From the NCBI RefSeq assembly GCF_029633865.1, contig NC_079221.1:283001-347000 (forward strand): 64,000 bases of DNA, given 5' to 3'. A program made the translations under genes and the position numbers. This stretch comes from Lampris incognitus (taxonomy: Eukaryota; Chordata; Actinopteri; Lampriformes; Lampridae). Under the pieces are notes generated by a model. That model was not told the origin of the DNA. It saw only the letters and a list, made by a program, of their open reading frames with translations, and made no database searches. Positions 1-15,297 of this stretch are shown here, one piece after another (positions within the stretch are counted from its first letter, which is position 1; each line of letters begins with the position of its first letter).

Positions 1-357
1 GCCGATCGACCCGGTCACGGCTCTTTTCTGTCCTGGCCCCACAGTGGTGGAATGAACTCCCCACTGATGTCAGGACAGTGGAGTCGCTGCCCATCTTTCG
101 GCACAGGTTGAAAACTCACCTCTTCAAAAACTGCTACCCTGTTACTTGTTCTTAGCACTTATTGTATTCACTCATAGAAAAAAAAATTTCTTTCTTGCAC
201 TTTTACTTTACTTACTGGTTTTGCTCTTAGATGCTTGTTTAGATGCACTTATGACCTCTGATGACAAGTAGTTCTCCTGATTTCCTACATTAAACGCACG
301 TATTGTAAGTTGCTTTGGATAAAAGCGTCAGCTAAATGACTGTAATGTAATGTAATT
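1..357 (+). mobile_element. L2-type LINE, 3' end (family A)
   Basis: 3' terminal fragment of a CR1/L2-group LINE. Bases 1-155 encode the end of the reverse transcriptase ORF and match the ends of the longer copies at 40.3-43.95 kb and, inverted, 22.9-23.9 and 26.7-28.2 kb. It closes with the family's 3' UTR and a short TGTAA-type tail near 335-357. It interrupts, or abuts, the RTE-type LINE that begins directly after it. The copy continues off the left edge, so its true length is unknown. Confidence 0.85.
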
Positions 358-947
358 GGCAAGGAGGAAGTGAGGGCAGCTATGAAGAGGATGAAGAGCG
401 GAAAGGTAGTTGGTCCAGATGAAATACCTGTGGGAGCATGGAGATGTTTAGGAGAGATGGCAGTGGGGTTTTTAACTAGATTGTTTAACACAATCTTGGA
501 AAGCGAGAGGATGCCTGAGGAGCGGAGGTGAAGAATACTGGTACCAATTTTCAAGAACAAGGGTGATGTGCAGAACTGTAGCAACTTCAGAGGTATAAAG
601 TTGATCAGCCACAGCATGAAGCTATGGGAAAGAGTAATGGAAGCTAGGTTAAGAGGAGGTAATGATTAGCGAGCAGTAGTATGGTTTCATGCCACGAAAG
701 AGCACCACAGATGTGAGAATGTTGACTGAGAAGTATAGAGAAGGTCAGAAGGAGGTACATTGTGTCTTTGTGGATTTAGAGAAAACTTATGACAGGGTGC
801 CGAGAGAGGAGGTGTGGTATTGTATGAGGAAGTCGGGAGTTGCCGAGAAGTATGTAGGAGTGGTGCAGGATATGTATGAGGGAAGTGTGGCAGTGGTGAG
901 GTGTGCAGTTGGAATGACAGCTGGGTTCAAGGTGGAGGTGGGATTAC

Positions 948-1147
948 ATCAAAAAAAAAAATTTTTTTTTAAATCTCTTTCTTGCACTTTTACTTTAGCA
1001 CTGGTTTTGCTCTTAGATGCTTGTTTGGATGCACTTATGACCTCTGATGACTAGTAGTTCTCCTGATTTCCTACGTTAAATGCACTTATTGTAAGTCGCT
1101 TTGGATAAAAGCGTCGGCTAAACGACTGTAATGTAATGTTATGTAAT
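948..1147 (+). mobile_element. L2-type LINE 3' tail inserted in RTE
   Basis: About 200 bp matching the 3' UTR and TGTAA-type tail of the family A LINE (compare 165-357 and 43770-43950). Left and right flanks rejoin to give the expected RTE peptide GLHQGSALSPF, which shows that this is an insertion. A near-duplicated ttacatcaa/taatcaa at the edges suggests an imperfect target-site duplication. The A/T run at 951-969 marks the truncated 5' side. Confidence 0.8.
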
Positions 1148-1391
1148 CAAGGATCGGCTCTGAGCCCTTTCTTGTTTGAAATGGTGATGGACAGGTTGAC
1201 AGATCTGGCAGGAGTGTCCGTGGACTATGATATTTGCGGATGACATTGTGATCTGTAGTGAGAATAGGGTGCAGGTTGAGGAGAGCCTGGAGAGGTGGAG
1301 GTATGCACTTGAGAGAAGAGGAATGAAAGTCAGTAGGAGCAAGACGGAATACCTATGCATGAATGAGAGAGGACAGTGGAATGGTGAGGAC

Positions 1392-2665
1392 CAGGGATGG
1401 AAATTAGCACCCACTACAAGCCAAATGCGGGTGGATTTGCGTATCGGTGGGTGAATTTGCTCAACCTACCAGCCACGGTGGCGGGTAAAGAAAAGTAGCA
1501 ATTTGTGATGTACTGAATCGCGAATCTGCCTTATTTTCCCCCCTATGACCCGCCCTACTCTGCCTCTGATTGGCTAAGTACTTGTTGCCATCGTTGGTTA
1601 GCCAGTCAGAGGCAGAGTATAGGGACGCTTGTCTTGCGAGTCTGCTAATTCACACAGACACTTTCGAGGACGAGGAGAGAGCCAGAAAACACAATGTGGC
1701 GTTACATCGCAGGGGTTAAGAGGTCTGCAGAGAAAACATCCCAGGAGGAGACACAGGTTAAAGAGGCGAAGATGAAAGGAAAACGTTTTTCGTGGAGAAT
1801 AACTGACAACGGAGACAGACAGTCCCGTGATTGGTTAGTTTATGAGGAGACAAGCCAGACGATGTTCTGTTTGGTATGTCATCAACACGCTTCGGATGCC
1901 AACAAGAAAGCTAACAGTTTCATTATTGGGACTAAAAACCTAAATTGGAAGCCATAAAAGACCATGAATCATCCAAATGCCACATCCATGTAATAAAGAT
2001 AGTGCAGGGAAAATCGATCCCACAGGATACCGCTGCCATGAACACGTCCCAGTTGGAGAAGATGAGCCAACTGTTTAGAAATGCCCACGCAATCGTGAAA
2101 AAAGGAAGGCCATTTACAGATTACGTGTGGCAATGCAAGTAAATCGTAATTTTTTAAAAATCTATTCACTAACGTTAGATTAAGTGTTGAATTAAGGTCA
2201 AAATATAGCTGTCATGTAATGTTATTAGCTAGCTAACGTTATGTGTAGTTAGCAAGTAAATCGTCATTTACTAACGTTAGATTAACTGTTGAATTAAGAC
2301 CCATACTGACACAATTCCTTCTACTTGTTACAGTCTTGGTTTATGTAATAATAGAGGGAATCTTGGTGGCACTGATACACTGGTTATTTTTTGACAAATA
2401 TGTTAAATGTTTTAAAGGTAGTGTACACAATTTTGAAAACCACAGAAGAGTAAACTAGATTCTGAAAATAGTATTTTAAGAGTTTAAATATTTAAAATAG
2501 CCTATTGCTTGAACATTGTAGATCTTGTTTTATTATTTTTCACATGCAGTTACACACTGCCAGTTAAAACAAGAAAGTGGCTGGTAAAAAAATTGAGTGG
2601 CTGGTAGATTTTGGAATCCACCAGCCACAGTGGCAGGTGGACAAAAAAGTTAATTTCCACCCCTG
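1392..2665 (+). mobile_element. hAT transposon, internally deleted, 8-bp TSD
   Basis: Ends are inverted repeats (left cagggatggaaattagc; right complement caggggtggaaattaac) and the element is flanked by a perfect 8-bp duplication gtgaggac (1384-1391 and 2666-2673), the hAT signature. Inside, 1694-1957 and 1945-2142 encode in two adjacent frames the N-terminal zinc-finger part of a hAT transposase. The visible pieces are FSWRI...W, FCLVC and H-x4-C-type residues in HESSKCH. The catalytic and dimerisation regions are missing, so this 1.27-kb copy is non-autonomous. A CCAAT-type inverted pair (ctctgattggct / agccagtcagag) at 1563-1612 may belong to the transposase promoter. Confidence 0.9.
1694..2142 (+). 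pseudogene. hAT transposase N-terminal fragment
   Basis: Two overlapping frames (1694-1957, then 1945-2142) give one interrupted N-terminus. The first starts MWRYIAGVKRSAEKT and contains FCLVCHQHA (a C-x2-C pair). The second continues AIKDHESSKCHIHV, which supplies the second half of the zinc finger. A single frameshift near 1945 separates them. It lies inside the 8-bp-TSD hAT element and has no catalytic domain, so it is a fossil coding region, not a host gene. Confidence 0.75.
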
Positions 2666-3203
2666 GTGAGGACGCAAGGAGTAGAGGTATAGGAGTTTAA
2701 ATAGGAGTTTCAAGACTTGGGGTCAACTGTCCAAAGTAACGGGGAGTGCAGAAGAGAGGTGAAGAAGAGAGTGCAGGCAGGGTGGAGTCGGTGGAGAGGA
2801 GTGTCAGTGATGAAGAAGGAAAGTTTTAGGAACGAGTATATTAGAGGGAACGCTCAGGTTGGACGGTTGGAGACAAAGCAAGAGAGGCAATACTGAGGTG
2901 GCTTGGACATGTGTGGAGGAGAGATGCTGGGTATATTGGGAGAAGGATGCTGAATATGGCACTGCCAGGGAAGAGGAGAAGAGGAAGGCCAAAGAGGGGG
3001 TTTATGGATGTGGTGAGGGAGGACATGCAAGTGGCTGGTGTGACAGAGGAAGATGCAGAGGACAGGAAGAGATGGAAACAGATGATCCGCTGTGGCAACC
3101 CCTAACATGAGCAGCTGAAAGTAGTAGTAGTAGTAGTAGTGGTAGTGTGCCGTTAAAAGAAACATTTGTGCTCTTTTAGCATTTCAGAAATAACACATTT
3201 TTG

Positions 3204-3310
3204 TGGCGGGTGGTGTGGCGGTCTATTCGATTGCCTACCAACACAAGGATCGCCGGTTTGAATCCCCGTGTTACCTCTGGCTTGGTCGGGTGTCCCTACA
3301 CACCAGTGGC
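3204..3310 (+). mobile_element. tRNA-derived SINE head (family S1)
   Basis: 5' tRNA-like part of the SINE that is complete, inverted, at about 30757-31168. The pol III B box reads ggtttgaatcc near 3256-3266 (consensus GGTTCGANNCC). The body is lost after about 3310. Confidence 0.75.
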
Positions 3311-3389
3311 AAGTGGTCATAATAAGCTACGGTGCAAGCGGTGCATGCCCAAGGCATTTGAAAATGACGAGAGAATTTACATACAGTAT

Positions 3390-3716
3390 TGTGGCGAACG
3401 TGGAAGTAATGACAAAGGTAACCTGCCAGTCTCCTTTATTGAATTCACACAGAGACGGGAACTTGAAAGAAGTGCGAAACAATACATGGGGGTCATCTAC
3501 CTGAACAACAATGCTGATCATGGTTTCAGCACCAAAGTTACACAACATAACAGAACGATAACTACAATTATACTACACTAAATAGTAATCACATAAACGC
3601 ATAAAACCACATAAAACACTTGCAAAACATTTAATAACATCACTAACAATCTGAACGCAGTGCCTGATGGGTAAAACAGGAGGGCACAATTCTAACGGGG
3701 TAGCTTCTTCGCTACA
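3390..3716. mobile_element. possible solo LTR
   Basis: A 327-bp block begins TGTGGCGAA and ends TTCGCTACA, a short imperfect inverted repeat starting TG and ending CA as LTRs do. It is flanked by gtat on both sides (3386-3389, 3717-3720). No internal retroviral or retrotransposon coding sequence is adjacent. A MITE-like element with short inverted ends is the alternative. Confidence 0.4.
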
Positions 3717-4040
3717 GTATAATAATGAATTGAAAATATTTTAAATAAGTAACATGAGCATTATTTACATTAAAACATGTCATTTAAATGTTTGTTTCTC
3801 AATTTCTTTGATTGTTTTCTTTTCAAAAGGCAACTGCGGTCTGGTTTTCCGACTCGCATCACCGCAGCCTGTCACATCTATCCTGCTCACGGCGAAGCTG
3901 CCAAGCGGTCAGCTTACTTCGCGCATGTGCTCTGTGACTCCCAGTTGTATTGGTGGTATATTAAAGTATCTTGTGAGCATGGGAGTGTGGTGGGCAGAAA
4001 AGCTGGCTGTGAACCAGGCTAGCGGGCTAGTTACTGTAAG

Positions 4041-4909
4041 TTGGCACTTGTCTGTCTTGCTCAGTTAGCTCACCGCCCTTACGTTTCAGTACCTGTCAAT
4101 ATGAGCGACAATCAGCACATTATAGAATCGTTACGTTCTGTCCCGTTTTCTCGGAGGACTTTTGAAGAGAAAAAGATTATTACTGCAGGAGGACATCCAA
4201 CTCCCGAACTTGGCAACACAAAATCAACAAAGAATTTCGTCGGTCACTTTCAAGCTACCACATACGAAACCAGACATGGCTAGCTGGCTGCCCAAAGGTT
4301 AGCAAACTATTCTGTTCGCCATGTCTCCTGTTTCCTACCGAACACAGTCTGGACCACAGCAGGTCATGGCGATTTAAACAACCTCATACAGCAATGCCAA
4401 AACACGAGGTGCACCTGCACACACACATTGTCTAGTAAAACTTCACACATTTGGCAATACACGAATCCATCATCAGTTGAATGAGGGCAGCGAATAGCCA
4501 CACAGCAACATCATGAGCGCGTTAAAAAACAGGGACACGTTAAAGAGACTCGTGGACATCGTTGTGTACCTCGGAACCCAGGAGCAGGCATTCCGGGGAC
4601 ACTCAGAGGGGGAAGGATCGGACAATTGTGGTAATTACATTGAGCTCATCAACCTACTCCGGAAATATGATGAGAGGCTAGCCCGTCATTTGGAGATGTG
4701 CAGTGTCTTTTCTGGCATGTCAAGCCACATCCAGCATGATGTGATGGAGTCTGTGGGGAATGATGTGATGGAGTCTGTGGGGAACGTGCTGCTGAATGAA
4801 ATAACACCTGAAATCAAAGCCGCAAGCTTTGTAGCAATACTAACTGATGAAACCAGCGATGTGTCCAACTTCGCCCAGTTTTCTACAGTCTGGAGGTACG
4901 TTACCAAAG

Positions 4910-4911
<2 letters not shown>
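4041..4911 (+). pseudogene. hAT-type (DUF4371-like) transposase remnant
   Basis: Two stretches encode the front of a ZMYM/DUF4371-type hAT transposase: 4101-4283 (FSRRTFEEKKIITAGG, N-terminal region) and 4513-4911 (RLVDIVVYLGTQEQAFRGH, then FVAILTDETSDVSN, the first catalytic-aspartate block). The frame runs into the TG microsatellite at 4912. Stops and a gap at about 4284-4512 break it. A 24-bp unit, gatgtgatggagtctgtggggaa plus one base, is duplicated at 4737-4784. I could not place terminal repeats with confidence. Confidence 0.75.

Positions 4912-4985
<74 letters not shown>
4912..4985. repeat. (TG)n microsatellite
   Basis: Uninterrupted TG run of about 37 units that truncates the hAT coding remnant to its left. 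The open frames through it (Val-Cys repeats) are artefacts. Confidence 0.97.
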
Positions 4986-4988
<3 letters not shown>

Positions 4989-5118
4989 TGAGTGAGGGGT
5001 GCGAGTGTGTCATTTGCAGTGGTGGGAGGGGGTTGTAGTGAGCGGGCGGTCGTTCGTGAGTGCGCGGGGTGGGGTTGGGGATGAGGTAGCATACCCAACT
5101 TCAAAGGTCACCGCTTGC
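4986..5118. other. G-rich spacer, nothing recognised
   Basis: GT/GA-rich sequence between the TG microsatellite and the next SINE. I see no coding or element signature. Confidence 0.5.
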
Positions 5119-5445
5119 CACTGCTACAGACACAATTGGCTGTGTCTGCAGGTGGGAAGCCGGATGTGGGTATGTGTCCTGGTCGCTGCACTAGCGCCTC
5201 CTCTGGTTGGTCAGGGCACCTGTTCGGGGAGGAGGGGTAACTGGGGGGAATGGCATGATCCTTCCACGCGTTATGTCCCCCTGGTGAAACTCCTCCCTGT
5301 CAGGTGAAAAGAAGTGGCTGGCAACTCCACATGTATCGGAGGACACATGTGGTAGTCTGCAGCCCTCCCTGGATCGGAAGAGTTGGGTAATTGGCCGGCT
5401 ACAATTGGGGAAAAAAGGGGTAAAAATCAAAATAATAATAATAAC
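5119..5445 (+). mobile_element. tRNA-derived SINE body (family S1)
   Basis: Body and 3' part of family S1, running from the acagacacaattgg segment through catgtggtagtctgcagccc to the taattggcc...acaattggggaaaaa end with an AAT-rich tail. The tRNA head is mostly missing. A second, shorter copy follows at 5646 in the same direction. Confidence 0.85.
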
Positions 5446-5645
5446 TTTTTTGTGGCAAGTTGGCATGGAAGAATGAGTCGAGAGGCTCATCTGCCTCTGC
5501 GCTCCCCCAGCACGGGGCCGCCGACAGTCGGAGCGACCACCTCCCCCTGTCGCTACAGTATTTTGTTAAAGGAATGACATAATTCTGAACCACACTGTCG
5601 TCAAAATCGTCCCAAACTGGTGTCGTTCGTTTGCGCTCAATTTGT

Positions 5646-5912
5646 TCCCGGGGCGCCTGTTCAGAGGGAAGGGAGAACTGAGGGGAATAGCGTGATCCTC
5701 CCACGCGCTATGTCGACCTGGCAAAAATCCTCACTGTCAGGTGAAAAGAAGCAGCTGGCGACTCCACATGTATCGGACAACGCATGTGGTAGTCTGCAGC
5801 CCTCCCCGGCTCTGCAGAGGGGGTGAATCAGAGATCAGGATGCCTCCGAAGAGTGGGGTAATTGGCCGGATACAATTGGGGAGAACCCCCCCCCCCCCAA
5901 AAAAATAAAATA
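5646..5912 (+). mobile_element. tRNA-derived SINE body (family S1), second copy
   Basis: 3' two thirds of the same SINE (ggcgcctgttc ... catgtggtagtctgcag ... acaattggggag), ending in a C9-A6 homopolymer stretch at about 5886-5905. The 200 bp between this and the previous copy shows no recognisable element. Confidence 0.85.
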
Positions 5913-6183
5913 ATGTTAAGCGGGTCATTCTGAAATTTTGGATCCACTGGACCTTACATGGATTCATGGCCGCTCCCAGATATAAGGGGTTTGCATTTCC
6001 GTCATTGTGTGCATCACATGCCCTCGTCCCCTTCGATTAAACACTACCACAGCTATTGCAGTGCATGTAATCAAAAATAACCGTGCCAACATTTATCAGA
6101 GAGAGAGCGAGAGAGCAAGAGAGATGATGCTGCAGCTTGGAAAATGAAACAAACTGTAAAAAAAAGCTCTATCCACTTCTCAC

Positions 6184-9983
<3,800 letters not shown>

Positions 9984-10260
9984 CCTATGTCCAGCCCTGC
10001 GACGGGCTGGCTTCGGTAACCCGATGTCAACAGCACCGCCGCCCGTCTAGTTGATTCGACGCTCGTTTCATTCATCGCTCGCTAGGTGTCTGGGGACATG
10101 TTAGCGTCCCGCAAATAAAGTTTCAATCATAACTGCTGTAAGCGATGCCAAAGTGGCAAAAACCGAAATACGCGCTTCAACGAAACCACAAGTGAGAACA
10201 GAAAGCGGCTTTCATGTCACATAAACCTTGTGCTACAGCTGTCAGCGGCCGTGGGGGGGG
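9984..10260 (-). promoter_or_regulatory. probable lmln promoter and 5' UTR
   Basis: Unusually CpG-rich for this window (cgacgctcg, cgctcgctagg, agcgtcccgc, tacgcgcttcaacg). It lies immediately upstream of the lmln start codon and ends where the I-type LINE begins. A CpG-island promoter is the natural reading, but no TATA box or start site can be fixed by eye. Confidence 0.45.
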
Positions 10261-10469
10261 GGAGGTCTTCTTTCTTCTTCGTGTATTTAATGGCGGGTGG
10301 CAACTAGCGTTTAAGGCGCATTACCGCCACCTACTATGCTGGAGTGTGGGCCAGAGTGTTATAGGATGAAAGGCAAGACAGAAAAAAACTAATAATAATA
10401 ATAAATAATAACAGCACTAGATCCTCTTCCTTATGCCAATTTCTTTGAAGAACACAAATTTTCAATTTT

Positions 10470-10620
10470 TTCAATTTTATTTGTATAGCCCAATATCACA
10501 AATTACAAATTTGCCTCAAGGGGCTCTACCAAGACCGACAGCGTGCAATGGATGTTGTGTTCACGCAATTTACATAATACAACATCGAAAGAGGATAACA
10601 GAATTAAACAATGGTTTATA
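10470..10620 (-). mobile_element. family B LINE 3' fragment inside I-type LINE
   Basis: caattttatttgtatagcccaatatcacaaattacaaatttgcctcaaggggct and the following acaatttacataatacaac block match 48130-48370. Its 3' end is at the left, so it sits in the same (minus) orientation as its host. Confidence 0.85.
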
Positions 10621-10654
10621 TTTCTCCCCCTCAATACTGAATACATGTTTAAGA

Positions 10655-12549
10655 TTAAATACTCCCACCCCAAATGTCTTGAGTTCCTTCTTCAGGTTTT
10701 CTCTGTGTTGAGTATTTCTGGCAGTGACAAATAACATGCTCAACAGTTTCTTCTGATCCACATTCACAAAGTCCTGATGGATGCTTCCCTAATAGGTGCA
10801 TTGTTCCATTTAATCCTGTGTGTCCTAACCTCAATCTTGAAATCATGCTTGTTCCCTAGAATTTTTCCCTACTGATACCCTCCCTCCCGCTTACAGTTTT
10901 ATCTTATACAAATGACGGCCCTTGTTTCCCTAATCTAATATCTCAGGGGGAAATAGCCATGGCGGCGTCACCGGGTATGGCACTGTGGAACATTAACTTC
11001 TCCCATGTAATCCCATTTCTTCAGCCATTTTATTTGCTGCCCAAGCAAAACATTCTCCCTTTACTTTCCCACTTTCCCAACATGGTCTAAGGGCCTTCAC
11101 AGTAGGATGGTCTTCCCTACGCCCTTGTAGATTTGCCCAGTAGTTCACCATGATCTGCTTATACCTTAAAGTCAGTGGCATCTCTCCTATTTCTAATTGA
11201 ATTGCTATATTGGGAGAAGTCTTAATAGCCCCACAGCATAATCTCAGTGTCTGAGTTTGTATCACTTCGAGCTTTTTTAATTGTGATTTTGCTGCTGACC
11301 TGTACACAACACTTCCATAATCAAACACTGATCTTATTAACGCAACATAAATAGTCATCAAAGTGCTCCTATTTGCTCCCCGTTCTGAGCCTGTCAAACA
11401 TCGCATTACATTGAGAACCATCTTGCATTTTTTATGCATATTATTAATATGATCCCTCCTGGTCAGCTTTGTGTCAAATAAAACCCCCAGAAACCGAAAA
11501 GTCTTTACTTGCTCTAAGTGCTCCCCATACATCTTTACACCTGCTTCCCTTATTTTCTTCCTACTAAACACTACAACCTTTGTCTTTTCTACAGAAAACG
11601 TAAATCCCCATGAGTGTGACCATTTCTCTACCACCAAAATCACTTCTTGAATCTTCCTTCTAAGTAGTGCTAAATTCTTCCCCCTCTTCCATAAAGCCCC
11701 GTCATCAACAAACAGTCACTTCCCAATGTCGTAATTTATATCAGCAAATACATCATTAATCATCAAAGAAAAAAGGACTGGGCTGATAGCACTGCCCTGA
11801 GGAGTTCCGTTATCTACCCTGTATTTATTAGATAATTATGTTCCAATTTTAACTTGAATAATGCTATTAAATAAAACATTTTTGATCCAATTAAAAGTTC
11901 TTCCAGTTATTCTAATTTTTCCTAACTTGATCAACAATCCCTCTTTCCATACCATATCATAAGCTTTCTCTATATTAAAGAACACTGCCATCGCTGATTC
12001 ATCATGAGCTTGGGCTTTTCTAATTTCAGTTTCCAAACAAACTACTGAATCCATTGTTCCTCGACCTTTCCTAAATCCACTCTGGTAAGGGGATAATAAC
12101 CCTCTAGTTTCTATATAGAATGTCATTCTCTCTATAATCACCCTTTATATTATTTTTCCTACATGTGAAGTGAGTGCAGTTGGTCTGTAGCTTGTTGGAC
12201 TTGTTGGATCCTTTCCTGGTTTTATTATGGGTATAGTGACAGCCTCTTTCCAACTGGTAGGTACCTTCCTTCTCCCCACTTTATTATATATTTCTAGAAG
12301 CTTCATTTCTGTCTGAGTTCTTAAATGTTTTAACATTATATAACAGATTTGGTCTTTCCCTGGAGATGGCAGGCCAGTTTTTGCTATAGCTCTCCTCATT
12401 TCCTGTATAGCAAAAGCTGCATCCAATGCACAACTTGTGCTCTCCCGATCTTGCAAAACATCTGAGTATGCTTCTCTAGTTGCATCCCTCCCAGAGCCAT
12501 TGACATCAATAGCTCTGATGACGACTGTCGTTGCTAAACATCGGAACAC
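10655..12549 (-). pseudogene. I-type LINE ORF2, reverse transcriptase and C-terminus
   Basis: Frames 12549-12145, 12141-11836 and 11643-10993, with the C-terminal piece 10846-10655, together give a nearly collinear RT. Visible motifs: SYRPTALTSHVGKI (fingers), SGFRKGRGTMDSVV, FNIEKAYDMVWKEG (motif A, first catalytic Asp), LFVDDGALW (motif C) and KTFRFLGVLFDTKL. Frameshifts and stops near 12143 and 11830-11650 disable it. The PLE insertion at 12492 separates this half from the endonuclease. Confidence 0.8.
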
Positions 12550-12782
12550 AAAAGAGCCATTGATATCAATAGCTCTGATAACGACTCCAAAGAGGATAAA
12601 TATCTGAGTTTCATCACCAGCCAGTCAGACTAACTTGATCTAGTCAGAAAGGCACGAACTGAGGAAGCCTCTTGGATGAGAGGCGAAACGTCTTCACGGA
12701 TATATAACCAAGTCCAGTTGCACTTGATTCAATTCCTTTGGATAACTATGACCTGGATGAATGAGAACATTCACAGACATGT
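12524..12782 (+). repeat. Penelope pseudo-LTR, left copy
   Basis: Runs from gactgtcgttgctaaacatc to gagaacattcacagacat and is nearly identical to 15298-15552. Just before it (12493-12520) is a partial extra copy of an internal block (agagccattgacatcaatagctctga), as expected of the staggered tandem ends of Penelope elements. Confidence 0.9.
12640..12690 (+). ncRNA. hammerhead-like ribozyme core, left repeat
   Basis: CTGAGGA at 12659-12665 is followed by a 6-bp hairpin (gcctct/agaggc, 12667-12684) and GAAAC (12685-12689). This fits the hammerhead core CUGANGA-stem II-GAAA. The base at core position 7 is G here and T in the right repeat; that position is the tolerant one. Stems I and III and the cleavage triplet could not be assigned by eye, so self-cleavage is not established. 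Confidence 0.6.
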
Positions 12783-12925
12783 TGCGGAACAATTTGGGTC
12801 TGACACCCTTAAAATGGTGAGGGAATATGAAAGGATGGCTCGGAAGATTGCAGACTACAGAAACCACTTGCGATTTAATCTGAGATCACAGACTCATACC
12901 CACTAGCCTGCACCTGTGTACCACA

Positions 12926-15260
12926 ATGAAAGGACATAGAGCAGACAGAATCATAGAGAAGGCACAGAATCAACTCCTGAATGAAAGAGTGAGACAGGTC
13001 CATTTCACTATTGAAGGGCTGAAGGAGAAATCTGACCAACTACTCCAGCAGCTTACATCCCACTTGCCTGGTGCAGTCTTGGAGAGGGCCACTGATTTCA
13101 CCAAGAAAACCCAACTATCTCAACACCACAAAACCAAAGAAAGGCAGACAAGGAAGTTTCAAAACTTACAGCGACGAACCAACAACACTAGCCAAGCAGA
13201 TATACTTACCTGGAGACAAAAGACAGAACATCCCACACAAAACAGAACGCAGGACAGATGGATCAAGAATCTGTCGGACAAGGTACTTACCCAATCAGAG
13301 AAGGAGGTCTTAGCCAAAGGACTGAACTTCGCCATGACACCCAAACAACTACCTATAGTTGACCTCATCACATCCACAGAATCAGCTATAAGGAAAAACA
13401 ATCTAACGGAAACCGAAGCGGAACAGCTTAGGTTAAAGGTGTCAGCAGCTCTGTCCAATGCGAAACCCCCTCCTTCCAACCCAACCATGGAGGAAAGGAA
13501 AGCCGTGACAGCCCTGAGCAAGGATGAAAACATCACTATCCTTCCAGCAGATAAGGGGAGATGCACGGTTATCCTGAACACAACAGACTACCACGCCAAG
13601 ATCACATCATTACTCAGCGACACCGACACCTATGAACCGCTGAGATGCGATCCAACTAGTGGTTACAAGAGGAGAATAATAGAATACCTACAGAAACTAC
13701 AGAAAGGAGGAACCATTGACTGGATACAATACCTCCATCTCTACCCACAAGATAACATTCCATGCATACATGGACTCCCTAAGATCCATAAAGATGGAGC
13801 CCCCCTCAGGCCCATCATCAGCAGCATAAACTCGGTCACGTACAACATACCAAACATATAACCAACATCTTGACCCCTTTAGTGGGCGAAACACCTCACC
13901 ATATCCAAAGCTCCATTGACTTTGTGAACAAGGTCCAAGGCATAAAACTGGAACATATGAAACCATGGTATCCTACGACGTAACCTCATTATTCACCTGC
14001 ATCCCAACCATGGAGGCTTTGGAAACTGTGAGGCAACGTTTGCTATGGGACGACACCCTCCACAATAGGACCAACCTCAGCCCAGACCAGATTTGCCAAC
14101 TACTGGACCTTTGCCTGAACACTACATATTTCCAATTCAGGGGCCCGTTTTACAGACAGAAACATGGCTTTGCAATGGGCTCACCAGTATCTCCCATTGT
14201 GGCCAACTTATATATGGAAGAGGTAGAACACAGGGCCCTGAACTCCTTCAGATGAACACCTCCGAGCCACTGGTTCAGATATGTGGACGACACATGGGTC
14301 AAAATCCAAACACAAGAGGTGCAAGTGTTTACCAAACACATCAACTTAGTGGACAAGAACATTAAGTTCACAAGGGAAGATGTAAAGAACAGCAGTTTGC
14401 CCTTCTTGGACTGTGACGTCCACATTGGGGAAGACAGGAGCCTCCACATTGGGGTTTACAGGAAACCTACACACACAGACCAATATCTACTTTTCGACTC
14501 ACACCACCCTCTGGAACACAAACTGGGGATCATCAGAACTCTGCAACACAGAGCTGACAATGTGCCCAGCAGCACTCAGGCCCAACGGAAAGAACACAAA
14601 CACCTGAGGGAAGCTCTAACCTGCGGCTACCCCAGTTGGACCTTTGTGAAAACTGCAACACGTTCCAGAAAGACCAACCGGGTGAGCAATGAGGAGAAGG
14701 GGAACAGAAGGAATAACATAGTCATCCCATATGTTTCTGGGGTCTCCGAGAAACTCAGGAGAATTTTTAACAAACACCGCATCCCGGTATACTTCAAACC
14801 CAGCAACACACTCTAACAAAAACTGGTTCATCCCAAAGACCGTGTACCACACACCCAAAAAATCAATCTGGTGTATGTTGTACAGTGCAATGAGGATTGC
14901 ACTGACCTATACATAGGATAAACCAAACAACCACTACACAAACGGATGGCCCAACACAGAAGGCCAAACTCCTCAGGACAAGACTCAGCAGTCTATCTAC
15001 ACCTAAAGGAGAAGACACACTCCTTCGAGGACAGCAACGTACACATTTTGGACAGGGAAGATAGATGGTTTGCAATAGGGGTGAAGGAAGCCATCTATGT
15101 GAAACTGGAAAAACCATCCCTCAACAGAAGAGGAGGTCTGCGACACCACCTATCCCCCACTTACAATGCCGTCCTTTCATCTCTACCCAGGAGACTCAAA
15201 AGCTTAGCCTCCAAGAACAACAGTCGGTCACTAACGGCTCCAACGACTCATGACCACTGA
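12926..15260 (+). pseudogene. Penelope reverse transcriptase with GIY-YIG domain (broken)
   Basis: Read in pieces: 12926-13861 (N-terminal region and fingers, with ILPADKGRCTVIL and CIHGLPKIHKDGAPLRPI), 13965-14255 (SYDVTSLFTCIP motif A; FAMGSPVSPIVANLYME motif B), 14256-14816 (RYVDDTW motif C; FLDCDVHI; GVYRKPTHTDQYL) and 14860-15260 (LVYVVQCNEDC...DLYIG, then TKQPLHKRM, the GIY-YIG endonuclease core). Stops at about 13861, 14255, 14816 and right after YIG (14923) disable it. RT plus GIY-YIG in one chain defines endonuclease-bearing Penelope elements. Confidence 0.9.
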
Positions 15261-15297
15261 ATGGAGCACTAATGAAGTCGAAACTAACACCTCCAAC

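Larger units (their letters stand above)
358..3147 (+). mobile_element. RTE-type LINE remnant, broken by two insertions
   Basis: Degenerate reverse transcriptase of the RTE group. Seen in order: a thumb/finger region (about 358-680) with an in-frame stop near 529, a conserved block at 689-945 ([17 protein letters not shown] motif A), the GSALSPFLFE block at 1150-1185, the FADD catalytic motif at 1230-1245, and the C-terminal end at 2911-3105 containing RRRGRPKRGFMDVV and EEDAEDR. It ends in a TAG/GTA simple repeat (3120-3147). The reading frame is cut by an L2 tail (about 948-1147) and a hAT element (1392-2665). It cannot make a working protein. The clade is called by motif similarity from memory. 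Confidence 0.8.

Noticed and set aside
4912..4985. Open frame of Val-Cys repeats extending the hAT fragment
   Set aside because: It is translation of a TG microsatellite, not protein-coding sequence.
1..6183. Search for the next lmln exon (QCRVC...HExxH region)
   Set aside because: No matching frame with splice sites found on the minus strand; the interval is LINE, SINE and hAT material, so the exon should be off the left edge.
13159..13581. 140-aa minus-strand frame with hydrophobic stretches
   Set aside because: Antisense shadow of the Penelope N-terminal region.
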